The notes under the pieces are model-generated. The model was not told where the DNA came from, ran no database searches, and saw nothing but the letters and a program-made list of their open reading frames with translations. Made by a program: the position numbers and the translations under genes. This document shows positions 20,325 to 28,521 of a stretch of DNA of 64,000 nt, piece by piece. This stretch comes from Rhizobium album (GTDB lineage: Bacteria > Pseudomonadota > Alphaproteobacteria > Rhizobiales > Rhizobiaceae): assembly GCF_003122325.1 (NCBI RefSeq), contig NZ_QFBC01000010.1, forward strand, positions 124,001-188,000. The letters run 5' to 3'. The first letter of the stretch is position 1. The number at the start of each line of letters is the position of its first letter.

Positions 20325-21296
20325 ATGGTAGCGATCGGACATGTCACCCTGAAACGCAATCTGGCATTGGCGGCCGTCCTGACCGCGGGCCTTTCGGGAT
20401 GCGCCAGCGTTGACTCGACATCCGAAGCCGAATTGTCTGCCGTGCAGACGACCGTACCCGTGGCAAAGCCCGGCACGGAAGTCGGTTACGCGACGGCGGC
20501 CGCAGCGGACACACAGGCGACCGGCACTGGAATGGTGACCACCACGGCAGCGCTCGACACCTCGGATGCTGCGGCGAACAAGCCGGCGACGATGGCCTAC
20601 GCGACGCAGACGACGTCGACCGCCACCACAGCCCTGGCGACCGCGACGAACGACACGGCCACCACCACGGTCGTCGCCACCAGCGAAATCCCGACCGAGA
20701 CGGCAGCACAATCAATGACGGCGTCTTATGCCGAAATGCCGCTGACCGACGAAGTCACCGCCATCCAGTCGGTCATTCCGATGAAGCGCCCCGGCAGCGA
20801 ACTCGCCTATGCGGCGACGACGACAACGCCGACGAGAACAGCCTTCACCTCGATGAATTCCATGCTGGAATTCGACACTCGTCCGGTCAGCGCCATCCAG
20901 CCTGCCAGCCTGACGTTCCAGCCGAGCGTCGGCATCGTCGAAACCGGCAACAAGGGTCCGCTCAAGGAACTGATTTCCAAATATGCGAAGCTCTACGAGG
21001 TTCCCGAAGCGCTCGTGCATCGCGTCGTGAAGCGCGAAAGCACCTACAATCCCAAGGCCTTCGCCCACGGCAACTACGGCCTGATGCAGATCCGCTACAA
21101 CACCGCCAAGGCCATGGGCTACGAAGGCCCGGCTTCCGGCCTGTTCGATGCCGAGACCAACCTGAAATATGCGGTCAAATATCTGCGCGGCGCATGGATC
21201 ACCGCCGATACCGACCATGACGGCGCGGTAAAACTCTATTCGACTGGTTATTATTACACCGCCAAACGCAAGGGCCTGCTGAACCAGGTTCAGTAG
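20325..21296 (+). CDS. Lytic transglycosylase lipoprotein with Ala/Thr-rich linker
   Basis: The 323-residue product begins with a lipoprotein signal (LALAAVLTAGLSGCAS; lipobox LSGC), followed by about 160 residues of Ala/Thr-rich low-complexity sequence and a C-terminal SLT domain (about 205-315; catalytic Glu in KRESTYNP, then YGLMQIRYNT). The usual YNAG motif is replaced by YSTGYYY. Two VAKPGTE/MKRPGSE-type repeats occur in the linker. The start at the ATG 20325 is chosen for the lipoprotein signal; earlier in-frame ATGs exist at 20253 and 20286. It is probably anchored to the outer membrane and reaches the wall through the linker. Confidence 0.85.
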   Translation: MVAIGHVTLKRNLALAAVLTAGLSGCASVDSTSEAELSAVQTTVPVAKPGTEVGYATAAAADTQATGTGMVTTTAALDTSDAAANKPATMAYATQTTSTATTALATATNDTATTTVVATSEIPTETAAQSMTASYAEMPLTDEVTAIQSVIPMKRPGSELAYAATTTTPTRTAFTSMNSMLEFDTRPVSAIQPASLTFQPSVGIVETGNKGPLKELISKYAKLYEVPEALVHRVVKRESTYNPKAFAHGNYGLMQIRYNTAKAMGYEGPASGLFDAETNLKYAVKYLRGAWITADTDHDGAVKLYSTGYYYTAKRKGLLNQVQ

Positions 21297-21306
21297 GCGG
21301 ACTTGA

Positions 21307-22671
21307 TCATTCCGGCAGGTCGAGAATAGCCTTCAGCATCTGCTGCGGGCGGTAGTTGAGGCGACCGGGCGTCAACCCCAACCGAACGACGACCAGCCTT
21401 GCCGACGGTACGATTGCGACCGTCTGGCCGTCATGTCCCTGCATCCAGAACACGTCCTCCGGCAAGCCCGGTTCGTCTGCGTTCCTCTGCCGCGGGCCGG
21501 CATGCCAGGCTTGCATCTGCGTATATATGCCGTTCGAAACCGCTGTCGGCCGGCCCATTGCCGCAACGAAACCTTCGGGCAGCAGCCTTACGCCGTTCCA
21601 GACGCCATCCTGCAGCAGGAACTGACCGAAACGGGCCCAATCGCGTGCCGTGGCATAGAGGTAGGAACTGCCGACAAAAGTGCCGGCCGCATCGGTCTCG
21701 AAGACGGCGCTGCGCATACCGAGCGGCGCGAACAAAGCCCGCCGGGGATAGTCGAGCGCCTCCTGCGCGGTTCCCACCCTTGACATCCACAGGCGAGCCA
21801 GCAGCGTTGCCGTGCCCGATGAATAATTGAAGGTCGTGCCTGGTTTGGCCACGAGCGGCTTAATCGCCGCGAAGGCCGCCATATCGCGCTCCAGATACAG
21901 CATGCTCGTGACATCGGTGACGCTGCCGTAATCCTCGTTGAACTGCAGGCCGTCTTCCATGGCCAGCAGATTTCGGATGCTGATCCCAGCGCGATCGTCC
22001 CCCTTCCACGTGTCGAAAAGGCCGGCCTCATCAAGGCCGAGCTTGCCTTCGGCCATCACCCGGCCAAGGATGGCTGCATTCACCGTCTTGGTCATCGACC
22101 AGCCCAGCAGCGGCGTCTCCGCATCGAAGCCGGCGCCATAGGCCTCGCCGACGATCCGACCGTCCTTCACCACGACGATGCCGCGCATGCCCGGCCCTGT
22201 CAGTGTCGGATTGGAGAACAGCGCGGCAATACGCGGATCGGCAGTCTCGATCTGCTTCCCCTGCGGCCAGAGCCCGTCCGGTGCCGGCTCTTGCGACGCC
22301 GCGGCCGTCACAGCGCCAGCAAGCGCCGCAACATCGCCGTCCGGCACCACAGTGCAGCCAAGTCCCTCGCGATAGGCTGCCGTGGATGCAGCAAACAATC
22401 CCATGAAACGCGAGGTCACCGTCGCCGCCTCACGGTCGACACTCACCCGTAGCAGCTTGAGCAGCGGATGCCCCGGCGCCTGGACGTCTTCGGCCAGAAC
22501 CTGCTCCGCATCGCGGCCGGCGAGGAAGACATTGGAGCAGACAATTTTGGCTGCATAACCGTCGCCCACCTTCAGCAGCAGCGGCGGCGCCACGGAAAGC
22601 CAGACCGCGCCACCCGCGACCACGAGAACAGCCGTTGCCCCCAGCGCCTTGAAGATCCTGCCAAACGCCAT
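21307..22671 (-). CDS. Serine hydrolase of the class-C beta-lactamase/esterase family
   Basis: The 454-residue protein has one N-terminal membrane anchor (about 10-30), an N-terminal extension and a beta-lactamase-fold domain with SMTK (SxxK nucleophile in GWSMTKTVNA), YSS in FNYSSGTAT (general base Tyr) and HDGQTV as the third motif. This pattern is that of the 6-aminohexanoate-dimer hydrolase/EstB group, not of resistance enzymes. Probably a periplasmic esterase or amide hydrolase; the substrate is unknown. ATG preceded by GAGGGAG. Divergent from btaA across 160 bp. Confidence 0.85.
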   Translation of the reverse strand: MAFGRIFKALGATAVLVVAGGAVWLSVAPPLLLKVGDGYAAKIVCSNVFLAGRDAEQVLAEDVQAPGHPLLKLLRVSVDREAATVTSRFMGLFAASTAAYREGLGCTVVPDGDVAALAGAVTAAASQEPAPDGLWPQGKQIETADPRIAALFSNPTLTGPGMRGIVVVKDGRIVGEAYGAGFDAETPLLGWSMTKTVNAAILGRVMAEGKLGLDEAGLFDTWKGDDRAGISIRNLLAMEDGLQFNEDYGSVTDVTSMLYLERDMAAFAAIKPLVAKPGTTFNYSSGTATLLARLWMSRVGTAQEALDYPRRALFAPLGMRSAVFETDAAGTFVGSSYLYATARDWARFGQFLLQDGVWNGVRLLPEGFVAAMGRPTAVSNGIYTQMQAWHAGPRQRNADEPGLPEDVFWMQGHDGQTVAIVPSARLVVVRLGLTPGRLNYRPQQMLKAILDLPE

Positions 22672-22731
22672 GCGACCATCTCCCTCGGTTGCGCCCAGAC
22701 AAGCAGGTAGGGCCTGCAGAGGGAAATCACA

Positions 22732-22749
22732 ATGTCTTCAGGCTGGCCT
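22732..22749 (+). promoter_or_regulatory. Candidate PHO box upstream of btaA
   Basis: ATGTCTT-CAGG-CTGGCCT matches the 7-4-7 PhoB consensus CTGTCAT-N4-CTGTCAT at 10 of 14 positions and lies 83-100 bp upstream of btaA. BtaAB in rhizobia is known to be PhoB-controlled. The match is weak, so this is tentative. Confidence 0.3.
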
Positions 22750-22831
22750 GCCGCCCTGTCCTCAGGCTGCGTCATGAAGCTGTAGCAGTAGCGGAGTAGA
22801 TGCGTTCAACCCAAACGGAGGGCAGACTCAG

Positions 22832-24082
22832 ATGACCGAATTCGCACCCGACGCCGGCTTTCGCAAGAACCGCAAACTCAAGGACGCACTTCTGCAGCAC
22901 AAGGCGTTGTCGAAGGCGGGTTTCTCCGAGCGCCTGTTCGGCCTGCTGTTTTCCGGTCTCGTCTACCCGCAAATCTGGGAGGATCCGGATGTCGACATGG
23001 CGGCCATGGAACTCTGCCCGCAACATCGCATCGTCACGATCGGCTCCGGCGGCTGCAACATGCTCGCTTACCTCTCGAAGGATCCGGCCCGCATCGATGT
23101 CGTCGATCTCAACCCGCATCATGTGGCGCTGAACCGCCTGAAGCTCGCCGCCTTCCGCCACCTGCCGGCGCATGCCGACGTGGTGCGCATGTTCGGCATG
23201 GAAGAGGTCGAAACCAACAGCCTTTCCTACGACACGTTCCTGTTGCCCAACCTCGACGAAGCGACCCGTTGTTACTGGAACACCCGCACCAACATGTTCG
23301 GCCGCCGGCGCATCGAGGTCTTCAACCGCAACATCTACAAGACCGGCCTGCTCGGCCGCTTCATCGGCTTCGGCCATCTCATCGCCCGCCTGCACGGCGT
23401 CAAGCTGCAGGAGATCGCCGAGACCCGCTCGCTCCGCGAACAGCGCCAGTTCTTCGAAGATCGCATCGCGCCGCTATTCGACAAGCCGCTGATCCGCTGG
23501 ATGACCAGCCGCAAGAGCTCGCTGTTCGGTCTCGGCATTCCGCCGCAGCAATTCGACGAACTCGCCAGCCTCAGCGCCGGAAAGTCCATCGCCCCTGTCC
23601 TGTGCCAGCGTCTGGAAAAGCTCACCTGCCATTTCCCGCTGCGCGAAAACTATTTCGCCTGGCAGGCATACACCCGCCGCTATCCGACCGTCGACGAAGG
23701 CATTCTGCCGACCTACCTGAAATCGGAAAACTATCATGCGATCCGCCGCAATGCCGGCCGCGTCGAGGTGCATCACGCCAGCTTCACCGAGCTTCTGGCG
23801 CAGAAGCCGGCCAATTCCGTCGATCGTTTCGTGCTGCTCGACGCCCAGGACTGGATGACCGACAAGCAGATCAACGAATTGTGGGCCGAGATCACCCGCA
23901 CGGCAACGCAAGGCGCCCGCGTCATCTTCCGCACCGCCGCCGAAAAGAGCGTCATAGAAGGCCGCCTCTCGGAAACCATCCACAACCAGTGGACCTACCT
24001 CAGGGAGCGTTCGCAGGCGCTCAACACCCAGGATCGCTCTGCCATCTACGGCGGCTTCCACATCTACGAAAAAGCCGCCTGA
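22832..24082 (+). CDS. btaA: S-adenosylmethionine:diacylglycerol 3-amino-3-carboxypropyl transferase BtaA
   Basis: Transfers the aminocarboxypropyl group of SAM to diacylglycerol, giving diacylglycerylhomoserine, the first step to the betaine lipid DGTS. The 416-residue DUF3419-family protein has an unusual SAM site (VTIGSGGCNMLAYL near 69-82 and VVDLNPHHVALNRLKLAA near 90-107), the basic RRIEVFNRNIYKTG segment, and a second domain ending in VIFRTAAEKS. Gene shares one base with btaB (TGATG). The enzyme acts at the inner membrane; betaine lipids replace phospholipids when phosphate is short. Confidence 0.93.
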   Translation: MTEFAPDAGFRKNRKLKDALLQHKALSKAGFSERLFGLLFSGLVYPQIWEDPDVDMAAMELCPQHRIVTIGSGGCNMLAYLSKDPARIDVVDLNPHHVALNRLKLAAFRHLPAHADVVRMFGMEEVETNSLSYDTFLLPNLDEATRCYWNTRTNMFGRRRIEVFNRNIYKTGLLGRFIGFGHLIARLHGVKLQEIAETRSLREQRQFFEDRIAPLFDKPLIRWMTSRKSSLFGLGIPPQQFDELASLSAGKSIAPVLCQRLEKLTCHFPLRENYFAWQAYTRRYPTVDEGILPTYLKSENYHAIRRNAGRVEVHHASFTELLAQKPANSVDRFVLLDAQDWMTDKQINELWAEITRTATQGARVIFRTAAEKSVIEGRLSETIHNQWTYLRERSQALNTQDRSAIYGGFHIYEKAA

Positions 24083-24753
24083 TGGCCGTGGATGCAGCAA
24101 CCGGCGACAGCCACGCCGCCCGCATGGACCGGATGTACCGCTACCAGCGGCACATCTACGACCTGACGCGGAAATATTACCTCTTCGGCCGCGATCGCAC
24201 GATCGCCGGCCTGGAGGTGCCGGACGGCGGCTCGCTGCTCGAAATCGGTTGCGGCACCGGCCGCAACCTGTTGCTTGCCCACAGGCTTTACCCGCACGCC
24301 CGCCTCTACGGCCTGGATATCTCCGCCGAGATGTTGTCCTCCGCCCGCAAGGCGTTTTCCGGCAAGGCGACGATGCCGGAATTCCGGGTGGCGGATGCGA
24401 CGAATTTTACCGCCCAGGCCTTCGGCACCAAAGGTTTCGACCGCATCATGATCCCCTACGCGCTATCGATGATCCCCGCCTGGGAAGCAGCGATCGACGC
24501 CGCGCTGGCTGCGCTGAAGCCCGGCGGATCGCTGCACATCGTCGATTTCGGCCAGCAGGAAAGGCTGCCCGGCTGGTTCCGCCGGCTGCTGCAGGCATGG
24601 CTCAAGCGCTTCCACGTCATGCCGCGGGCCGATCTGGAAGAGGTGCTGAAACAGCGCCTGCCAGCTTACAATGCCACGATGCGCTTCGAATGCATCGGCG
24701 GCGGATATGCCTGGCGCGCCATAATTACGCCGCGTGCGACAATCTCCGCTTGA
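24082..24753 (+). CDS. btaB: Diacylglycerylhomoserine N-methyltransferase BtaB
   Basis: Class I SAM methyltransferase that trimethylates diacylglycerylhomoserine to DGTS. The 223-residue protein has SAM motif I EIGCGTGRN (54-62), the acidic LYGLDIS end of beta-2, and RIMIPYALSMIP; the C-terminal part (LPGWFRRLLQAWLKRF) is basic-amphipathic and could touch the membrane. The ATG overlaps the btaA stop by one base, so the two are coupled. The frame is open far upstream through btaA but that part is a frame artefact. Confidence 0.93.
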   Translation: MAVDAATGDSHAARMDRMYRYQRHIYDLTRKYYLFGRDRTIAGLEVPDGGSLLEIGCGTGRNLLLAHRLYPHARLYGLDISAEMLSSARKAFSGKATMPEFRVADATNFTAQAFGTKGFDRIMIPYALSMIPAWEAAIDAALAALKPGGSLHIVDFGQQERLPGWFRRLLQAWLKRFHVMPRADLEEVLKQRLPAYNATMRFECIGGGYAWRAIITPRATISA

Positions 24754-24848
24754 ATAACGCAATTTTTACGTTGATATGGTGAAAAAGAGGTTCACGCCTC
24801 TGAGGGGATCTCTTTTCGCGGAAGCCATCAGTGGGTCATCGACACCAT

Positions 24849-24878
24849 CCATTTCCGAATGGGCCATTTTCGAATGGG
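24849..24878 (+). repeat. Two adjacent 15-bp palindromic repeats just before the GH25 start codon
   Basis: CCATTTCCGAATGGG (24849-24863) and CCATTTTCGAATGGG (24864-24878) are tandem, differ at one base, and each contains the inverted pair CCATT/AATGG. They end six bases before the ATG at 24885, covering the ribosome binding region. This could be an operator or a translation-controlling hairpin; no precedent known to me. Confidence 0.55.
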
Positions 24879-24884
24879 ACGCGT

Positions 24885-25667
24885 ATGCGGCGGCTTCTTG
24901 TTGCGTTTTTGCCAGTGGTCATGGTCCTGTCCGGCTGCACGTCAAGCAGTTACGACCTGATCGAGACGGCCGCCATCCCGCCGAAATTCGAGGACAAGGA
25001 TCCGCAGGATTTCGGACCGAAACATCCCAATCGCCATCCGGTGCACGGCATCGACGTGTCGAAATGGCAGGGCGACATCGAATGGGAAAAGGTCAAGGCT
25101 TCGGGCGTCTCCTTCGCCTTCATCAAGGCGACCGAAGGCAAGGACCGGCTCGACACCCGTTTCCATGAATACTGGCGACGGGCGAATGCCGTCGGCATTC
25201 CGCACGCGCCGTATCATTTCTACTATTTCTGCTCGACGGCGGACGAACAGGCCGACTGGTTCATCCAGAACGTGCCGAAGGTTTCGATGGACATGCCGCC
25301 GGTGCTGGATGTCGAGTGGAACGGTGAGTCCAAGACTTGTCTGACCCGCCCTGCCCCCGACACGGTGCGCAGCGAGATCAAGCGCTTCATGGATCGCATC
25401 GAAGCCTATTATGGCAAGCGCCCGATCATCTATACTTCCGTCGATTTCCATCGCGACAACCTGGTCGGCTATTTCGGCGACTATCACTTCTGGGTGCGCT
25501 CCGTCGCCGCCCATCCGGAAAAGACCTATGCCGACCGGCGCTGGGCCTTCTGGCAATACACCTCGACGGCCGTCGTTCCGGGCATTCCCGGCAATACCGA
25601 CATCAACGTCTTCGTCGGCACGCAGAAGAGCTGGAAGAAGTGGCTTGCCTCCGCCAACAAGTCGTGA
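24885..25667 (+). CDS. GH25-family lysozyme lipoprotein
   Basis: Muramidase of the Chalaropsis type. The 260-residue product has a lipoprotein signal (MRRLLVAFLPVVMVLSGC; Cys18), then a GH25 barrel with HGIDVSKWQG (Asp57), the catalytic DVEWNG pair (Asp142, Glu144), IIYTS and the C-terminal WAFWQYTS strand. Probably faces the periplasm and cuts peptidoglycan. The ATG at 24885 is preferred to the in-frame ATG at 24831 because it starts the lipoprotein signal. Starts 131 nt after btaB. Confidence 0.9.
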   Translation: MRRLLVAFLPVVMVLSGCTSSSYDLIETAAIPPKFEDKDPQDFGPKHPNRHPVHGIDVSKWQGDIEWEKVKASGVSFAFIKATEGKDRLDTRFHEYWRRANAVGIPHAPYHFYYFCSTADEQADWFIQNVPKVSMDMPPVLDVEWNGESKTCLTRPAPDTVRSEIKRFMDRIEAYYGKRPIIYTSVDFHRDNLVGYFGDYHFWVRSVAAHPEKTYADRRWAFWQYTSTAVVPGIPGNTDINVFVGTQKSWKKWLASANKS

Positions 25668-25756
25668 TTTTTGCTGCCTGTTTCATGATCTTTCTTGCTT
25701 CCGTCACAATGTTCTGTGAAAGCCACCAAAGCTGAACAGAGAAAAAGGATTGCCGT

Positions 25757-26947
25757 ATGTCCCGTTTTGCCGCCCGCCGTTTCGGACTTCTGATGTGCTT
25801 TACGTCGATCCTGGCAACCACCGCGGCAGCGCAGGAATGCGGCGGCGACCTGGGGGCCTTCCTTGACGGCGTCAAGAAGGAAGCCGTCGCAGGCGGCATT
25901 CCGGCCGAGATCGCCGACAGGGCGCTTGCCGGCGCCCGCATCGACGAAAAGGTGCTGTCGCGCGACCGGGCCCAGGGTGTCTTCAAGCAGACCTTCCTGG
26001 AATTCTCGCAGCGCACCGTCAGCAAGGCGCGCCTCGATATCGGCGCCAGGAAGATCAAGGAATATGCCGAGGTCTTTGCCCGCGCTGAGCAGGAATTCGG
26101 CGTTCCCGCCGGCGTGATCACCGCCTTCTGGGCAATGGAAACCGATTTCGGCGCCGTGCAGGGCGATTTCAACACGCGCAACGCCCTCGTGACGCTGTCG
26201 CATGACTGCCGCCGCCCGGAACTCTTCCGGCCGCAGCTGATCGCGCTGATCAAGATGGTCGAGCACGGCGACCTCGACCCGCAGACCAATACCGGCGCCT
26301 GGGCCGGCGAAATCGGCCAGGTGCAGATGCTGCCGAAGGACATCATCGCCTTCGGCGTCGACGGCGACGGCGACGGCCACGAAAACCTCAAGACCAGCGC
26401 GCCGGACGCCATCCTGACGGCTGCAAAATTCATCCAGCATCTCGGCTTCCGCCGCGGCGAACCCTGGATCCAGGAAGTGACGCTGCCGGAAAACCTGCCC
26501 TGGGAAAAGTCGGGCCTCGGCGGCACGCTGACGGCCGGCGACTGGTTCGCGGCTGGCGTGACCCCGCGTGACGGCAATACCAGCTTCGCCAGCCTGCCGG
26601 CGGCGCTGGTGCTGCCGCAGGGTCGCAAAGGCCCTGCCTTCATCACCTATCCGAATTTCAACGTGTATCTGGAATGGAACCAGTCCTTCATCTACACGAC
26701 GTCGGCTGCCTATTTCGCCACGCGCCTGAACGGCGCCCCGGCCTATGACAAGGGCAACCCGGAAACCGGCCTGAACGACGCCGACATGCGGGCGCTGCAG
26801 ACCAAGCTGCAGGCGCTGGGCCACGACGTCGGCAAGATCGACGGCATCCTCGGCTCCGGCACCCGTGTCGCCATCCAGAAGGAACAGGCGCGCCTCGGCA
26901 TGCCGGCAGACGGTTGGGCGACACCGGCGCTGCTCGGCGCGCTCTGA
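25757..26947 (+). CDS. Lytic murein transglycosylase, MltB family with PG-binding domain
   Basis: The 396-residue secreted protein has a signal peptide (cleavage near TAAAQ, residue 26), an SLT_2/MltB catalytic domain with the acid Glu128 in FWAMETDFGAVQGDF, the GQVQMLP motif and a Ca-type DGDGDG loop, and a C-terminal PG_binding_1 domain (about 335-396, ALQTKLQALGHDVGKIDG). It is soluble-periplasmic rather than a lipoprotein. It forms a pair with the upstream GH25 gene (89 nt gap), both wall hydrolases. Confidence 0.92.
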   Translation: MSRFAARRFGLLMCFTSILATTAAAQECGGDLGAFLDGVKKEAVAGGIPAEIADRALAGARIDEKVLSRDRAQGVFKQTFLEFSQRTVSKARLDIGARKIKEYAEVFARAEQEFGVPAGVITAFWAMETDFGAVQGDFNTRNALVTLSHDCRRPELFRPQLIALIKMVEHGDLDPQTNTGAWAGEIGQVQMLPKDIIAFGVDGDGDGHENLKTSAPDAILTAAKFIQHLGFRRGEPWIQEVTLPENLPWEKSGLGGTLTAGDWFAAGVTPRDGNTSFASLPAALVLPQGRKGPAFITYPNFNVYLEWNQSFIYTTSAAYFATRLNGAPAYDKGNPETGLNDADMRALQTKLQALGHDVGKIDGILGSGTRVAIQKEQARLGMPADGWATPALLGAL

Positions 26948-27048
26948 TCAACCAGTCGTCCCCGGCTTTCTTGTCTCGGTGACAAGAATCGGGTGGTTGG
27001 GGCGGCAGCCGCCGCCTACAGCCTTCCGCACGTTGCGGGAGGACGGTC

Positions 27049-27963
27049 ATGGCAGGTGAAACGGAATACAGGATGAGCACCCTCACCTGGGGACTCCTGG
27101 TGTTGCTCGGCCTCATCTGGGGCGGTTCGTTCTTCTTCGCCCGCATCGCCGTGCAACAAGTGCCACCCTTCACGCTGGTGTTCCTGCGGCTGTCGCTCGC
27201 CGCCATCGCCCTGCATCTCTATCTCCACGGCCGTTTCGGCCTCTACGCGGCGCTGCGCAGCCGCTGGCGGCAATTCCTGGTGATGGGCCTGATCAACAAC
27301 GCCGTGCCGCACACTCTGATCTTCATGGGCCAGACCGAAATCGGCGCCGGCCTTGCCGCCATCCTCAACGCCACGACGCCGATCTTCACCGTGCTGATCG
27401 CCAACAGCCTGACGAAGGACGAAAAACTCACCTCGGCAAAGCTGGCGGGCTGCATTCTCGGTCTGGCCGGCACCGCGATCATGATCGGCCCCGGCGCCTT
27501 CGCCCGCAGCGGCATCCCGTTCTGGGCGCTGCTCCTGCCGGTGCTCGCCGCGGTCTCCTATGGTTTTGCCGGCACCTACGGCAAGCGGTTCCGCGGGCTT
27601 GCCGCCCCGGTAACCGCCGCCGGCCAACTGACGGCCTCCTCGTTGATGATGCTGCCGGTCTGCCTGTTCGTCGATGCCCCCTGGACGCTCTCCCTGCCCT
27701 CCACCGGCGCCATCGCCGCCATCCTCGGCCTCGCCCTGCTGTCGACCGCCTTCGCCTACATCCTGTTCTTCCGCATCATGAGCCTGGCCGGCGCCACCAA
27801 TACGTCGCTGGTGACGCTGCTCGTGCCGCCAAGCGCCATCCTGCTCGGCATCCTGTTTCTCGGCGAACATCTGGAGGCGACCGAGATCGGCGGCATGCTG
27901 CTGATCGCCGCCGGCCTCGTCATTCTCGACGGCCGGGTGCTGGCAAGGCTCCGGCCGGCCTGA
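27049..27963 (+). CDS. DMT-superfamily transporter (EamA)
   Basis: Inner-membrane protein of 304 residues with ten predicted spans in two EamA repeats (LLVLLGLIWGGSFFFARIAV at the start of repeat 1; PVLAAVSYGFAGTYGKRF at the start of repeat 2) and the family C-terminus PPSAILLGILFLGEHL. Probably exports metabolites such as amino acids; substrate unknown. ATG at 27049 has GGGAGG nine bases upstream. No operon partner. Confidence 0.85.
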   Translation: MAGETEYRMSTLTWGLLVLLGLIWGGSFFFARIAVQQVPPFTLVFLRLSLAAIALHLYLHGRFGLYAALRSRWRQFLVMGLINNAVPHTLIFMGQTEIGAGLAAILNATTPIFTVLIANSLTKDEKLTSAKLAGCILGLAGTAIMIGPGAFARSGIPFWALLLPVLAAVSYGFAGTYGKRFRGLAAPVTAAGQLTASSLMMLPVCLFVDAPWTLSLPSTGAIAAILGLALLSTAFAYILFFRIMSLAGATNTSLVTLLVPPSAILLGILFLGEHLEATEIGGMLLIAAGLVILDGRVLARLRPA

Positions 27964-28232
27964 GCCTGCGGCCAGAATCAGCCTCTCGCTTCCCTCCTCC
28001 GGCCAGCGCCGGAAGCAACCCATGCGCGGAAGGCGAACACCACAAACAATATTCATAAAAACCAGCGATTTACAGGCTTTTGCTTCCTGCAAACTCATCC
28101 GGCCGGGCCATTAACCTCGGATAACCGAATGTTAAACTGCCGCAAAAAATTGTGAATAATTTTTTGGATGAATTTTCAATAGCTTGCAATTCAACATCAG
28201 CATTTTCTGCGCAGTGTCTTCGCAGCGCAACA
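27964..28232. other. Non-coding stretch between the DMT gene and the micropeptide
   Basis: No gene supported. The second half (28030-28200) is markedly A/T-rich compared with the surroundings, with homopolymer runs such as AAAAAATT and AATTTTTT. Minus-strand open frames across it lack ribosome binding sites and family resemblance. Confidence 0.6.
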
Positions 28233-28261
28233 TTGAAAGCGCTTTTCAGCCGCCATAAATC
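28233..28261 (+). promoter_or_regulatory. Probable sigma-70-type promoter of the 25-residue gene
   Basis: TTGAAA (28233-28238), a 17-bp spacer and TAAATC (28256-28261) give a predicted start near 28268, about 30 nt upstream of the ATG at 28299. Motif-based inference only. Confidence 0.45.
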
Positions 28262-28298
28262 CGACATATGATTTAACGGTCAACGCAAGGAGGCAACA

Positions 28299-28376
28299 AT
28301 GGGACTTACGAATTCCTTCAATGTCCTTCTGGTCAGTGCAGCATTTGTGTTCATCGCAACCATGCTTTTTATCTAG
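28299..28376 (+). CDS. 25-residue hydrophobic micropeptide, function unknown
   Basis: ATG at 28299 preceded by AAGGAGG with a 5-nt gap, one of the best ribosome binding sites in the window. The product begins MGLTNSFNVLL and continues as one uninterrupted hydrophobic helix (VSAAFVFIATMLFI), so it should be a single-span membrane peptide with almost no soluble part. It has its own plausible promoter and a strong terminator, which makes it a monocistronic unit. I do not recognise a family; small membrane peptides of this sort often modulate transporters or respiratory complexes. Confidence 0.65.
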   Translation: MGLTNSFNVLLVSAAFVFIATMLFI

Positions 28377-28463
28377 GGGAAAGTCGCCGATCCTTCCAAA
28401 CGTCAGCGACTGACGACAGACCAGTCTTCGAGCACTCTTCGCAAGACACACACATCAAGACAA

Positions 28464-28502
28464 ACGCATGGCGATGGGAGTATCGCCATGCGTTTTTCTT
28501 TT
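28464..28502 (+). terminator. Intrinsic terminator after the micropeptide gene
   Basis: ACGCATGGCGAT (28464-28475), a 6-nt loop and ATCGCCATGCGT (28482-28493) form a perfect 12-bp stem followed by TTTTCTTTTC on the plus strand. It lies 88 nt after the micropeptide stop and 29 nt beyond the metF stop, so it may also act on metF, though the T-run on that strand is poorer. Confidence 0.85.
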
Positions 28503-28521
28503 CAGCGCGGGTGGAACAGGA

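Noticed and set aside
21307-22671. Antibiotic-resistance beta-lactamase
   Set aside because: SxxK, YSS and HxG motifs fit the EstB/6-aminohexanoate hydrolase group and the protein has a long N-terminal extension with membrane anchor; no evidence for drug hydrolysis.
28068-28451. Two minus-strand open frames of 65 and 84 codons near the micropeptide gene
   Set aside because: They have no ribosome binding sites or family resemblance and run antisense to a well-formed plus-strand gene with promoter and terminator.
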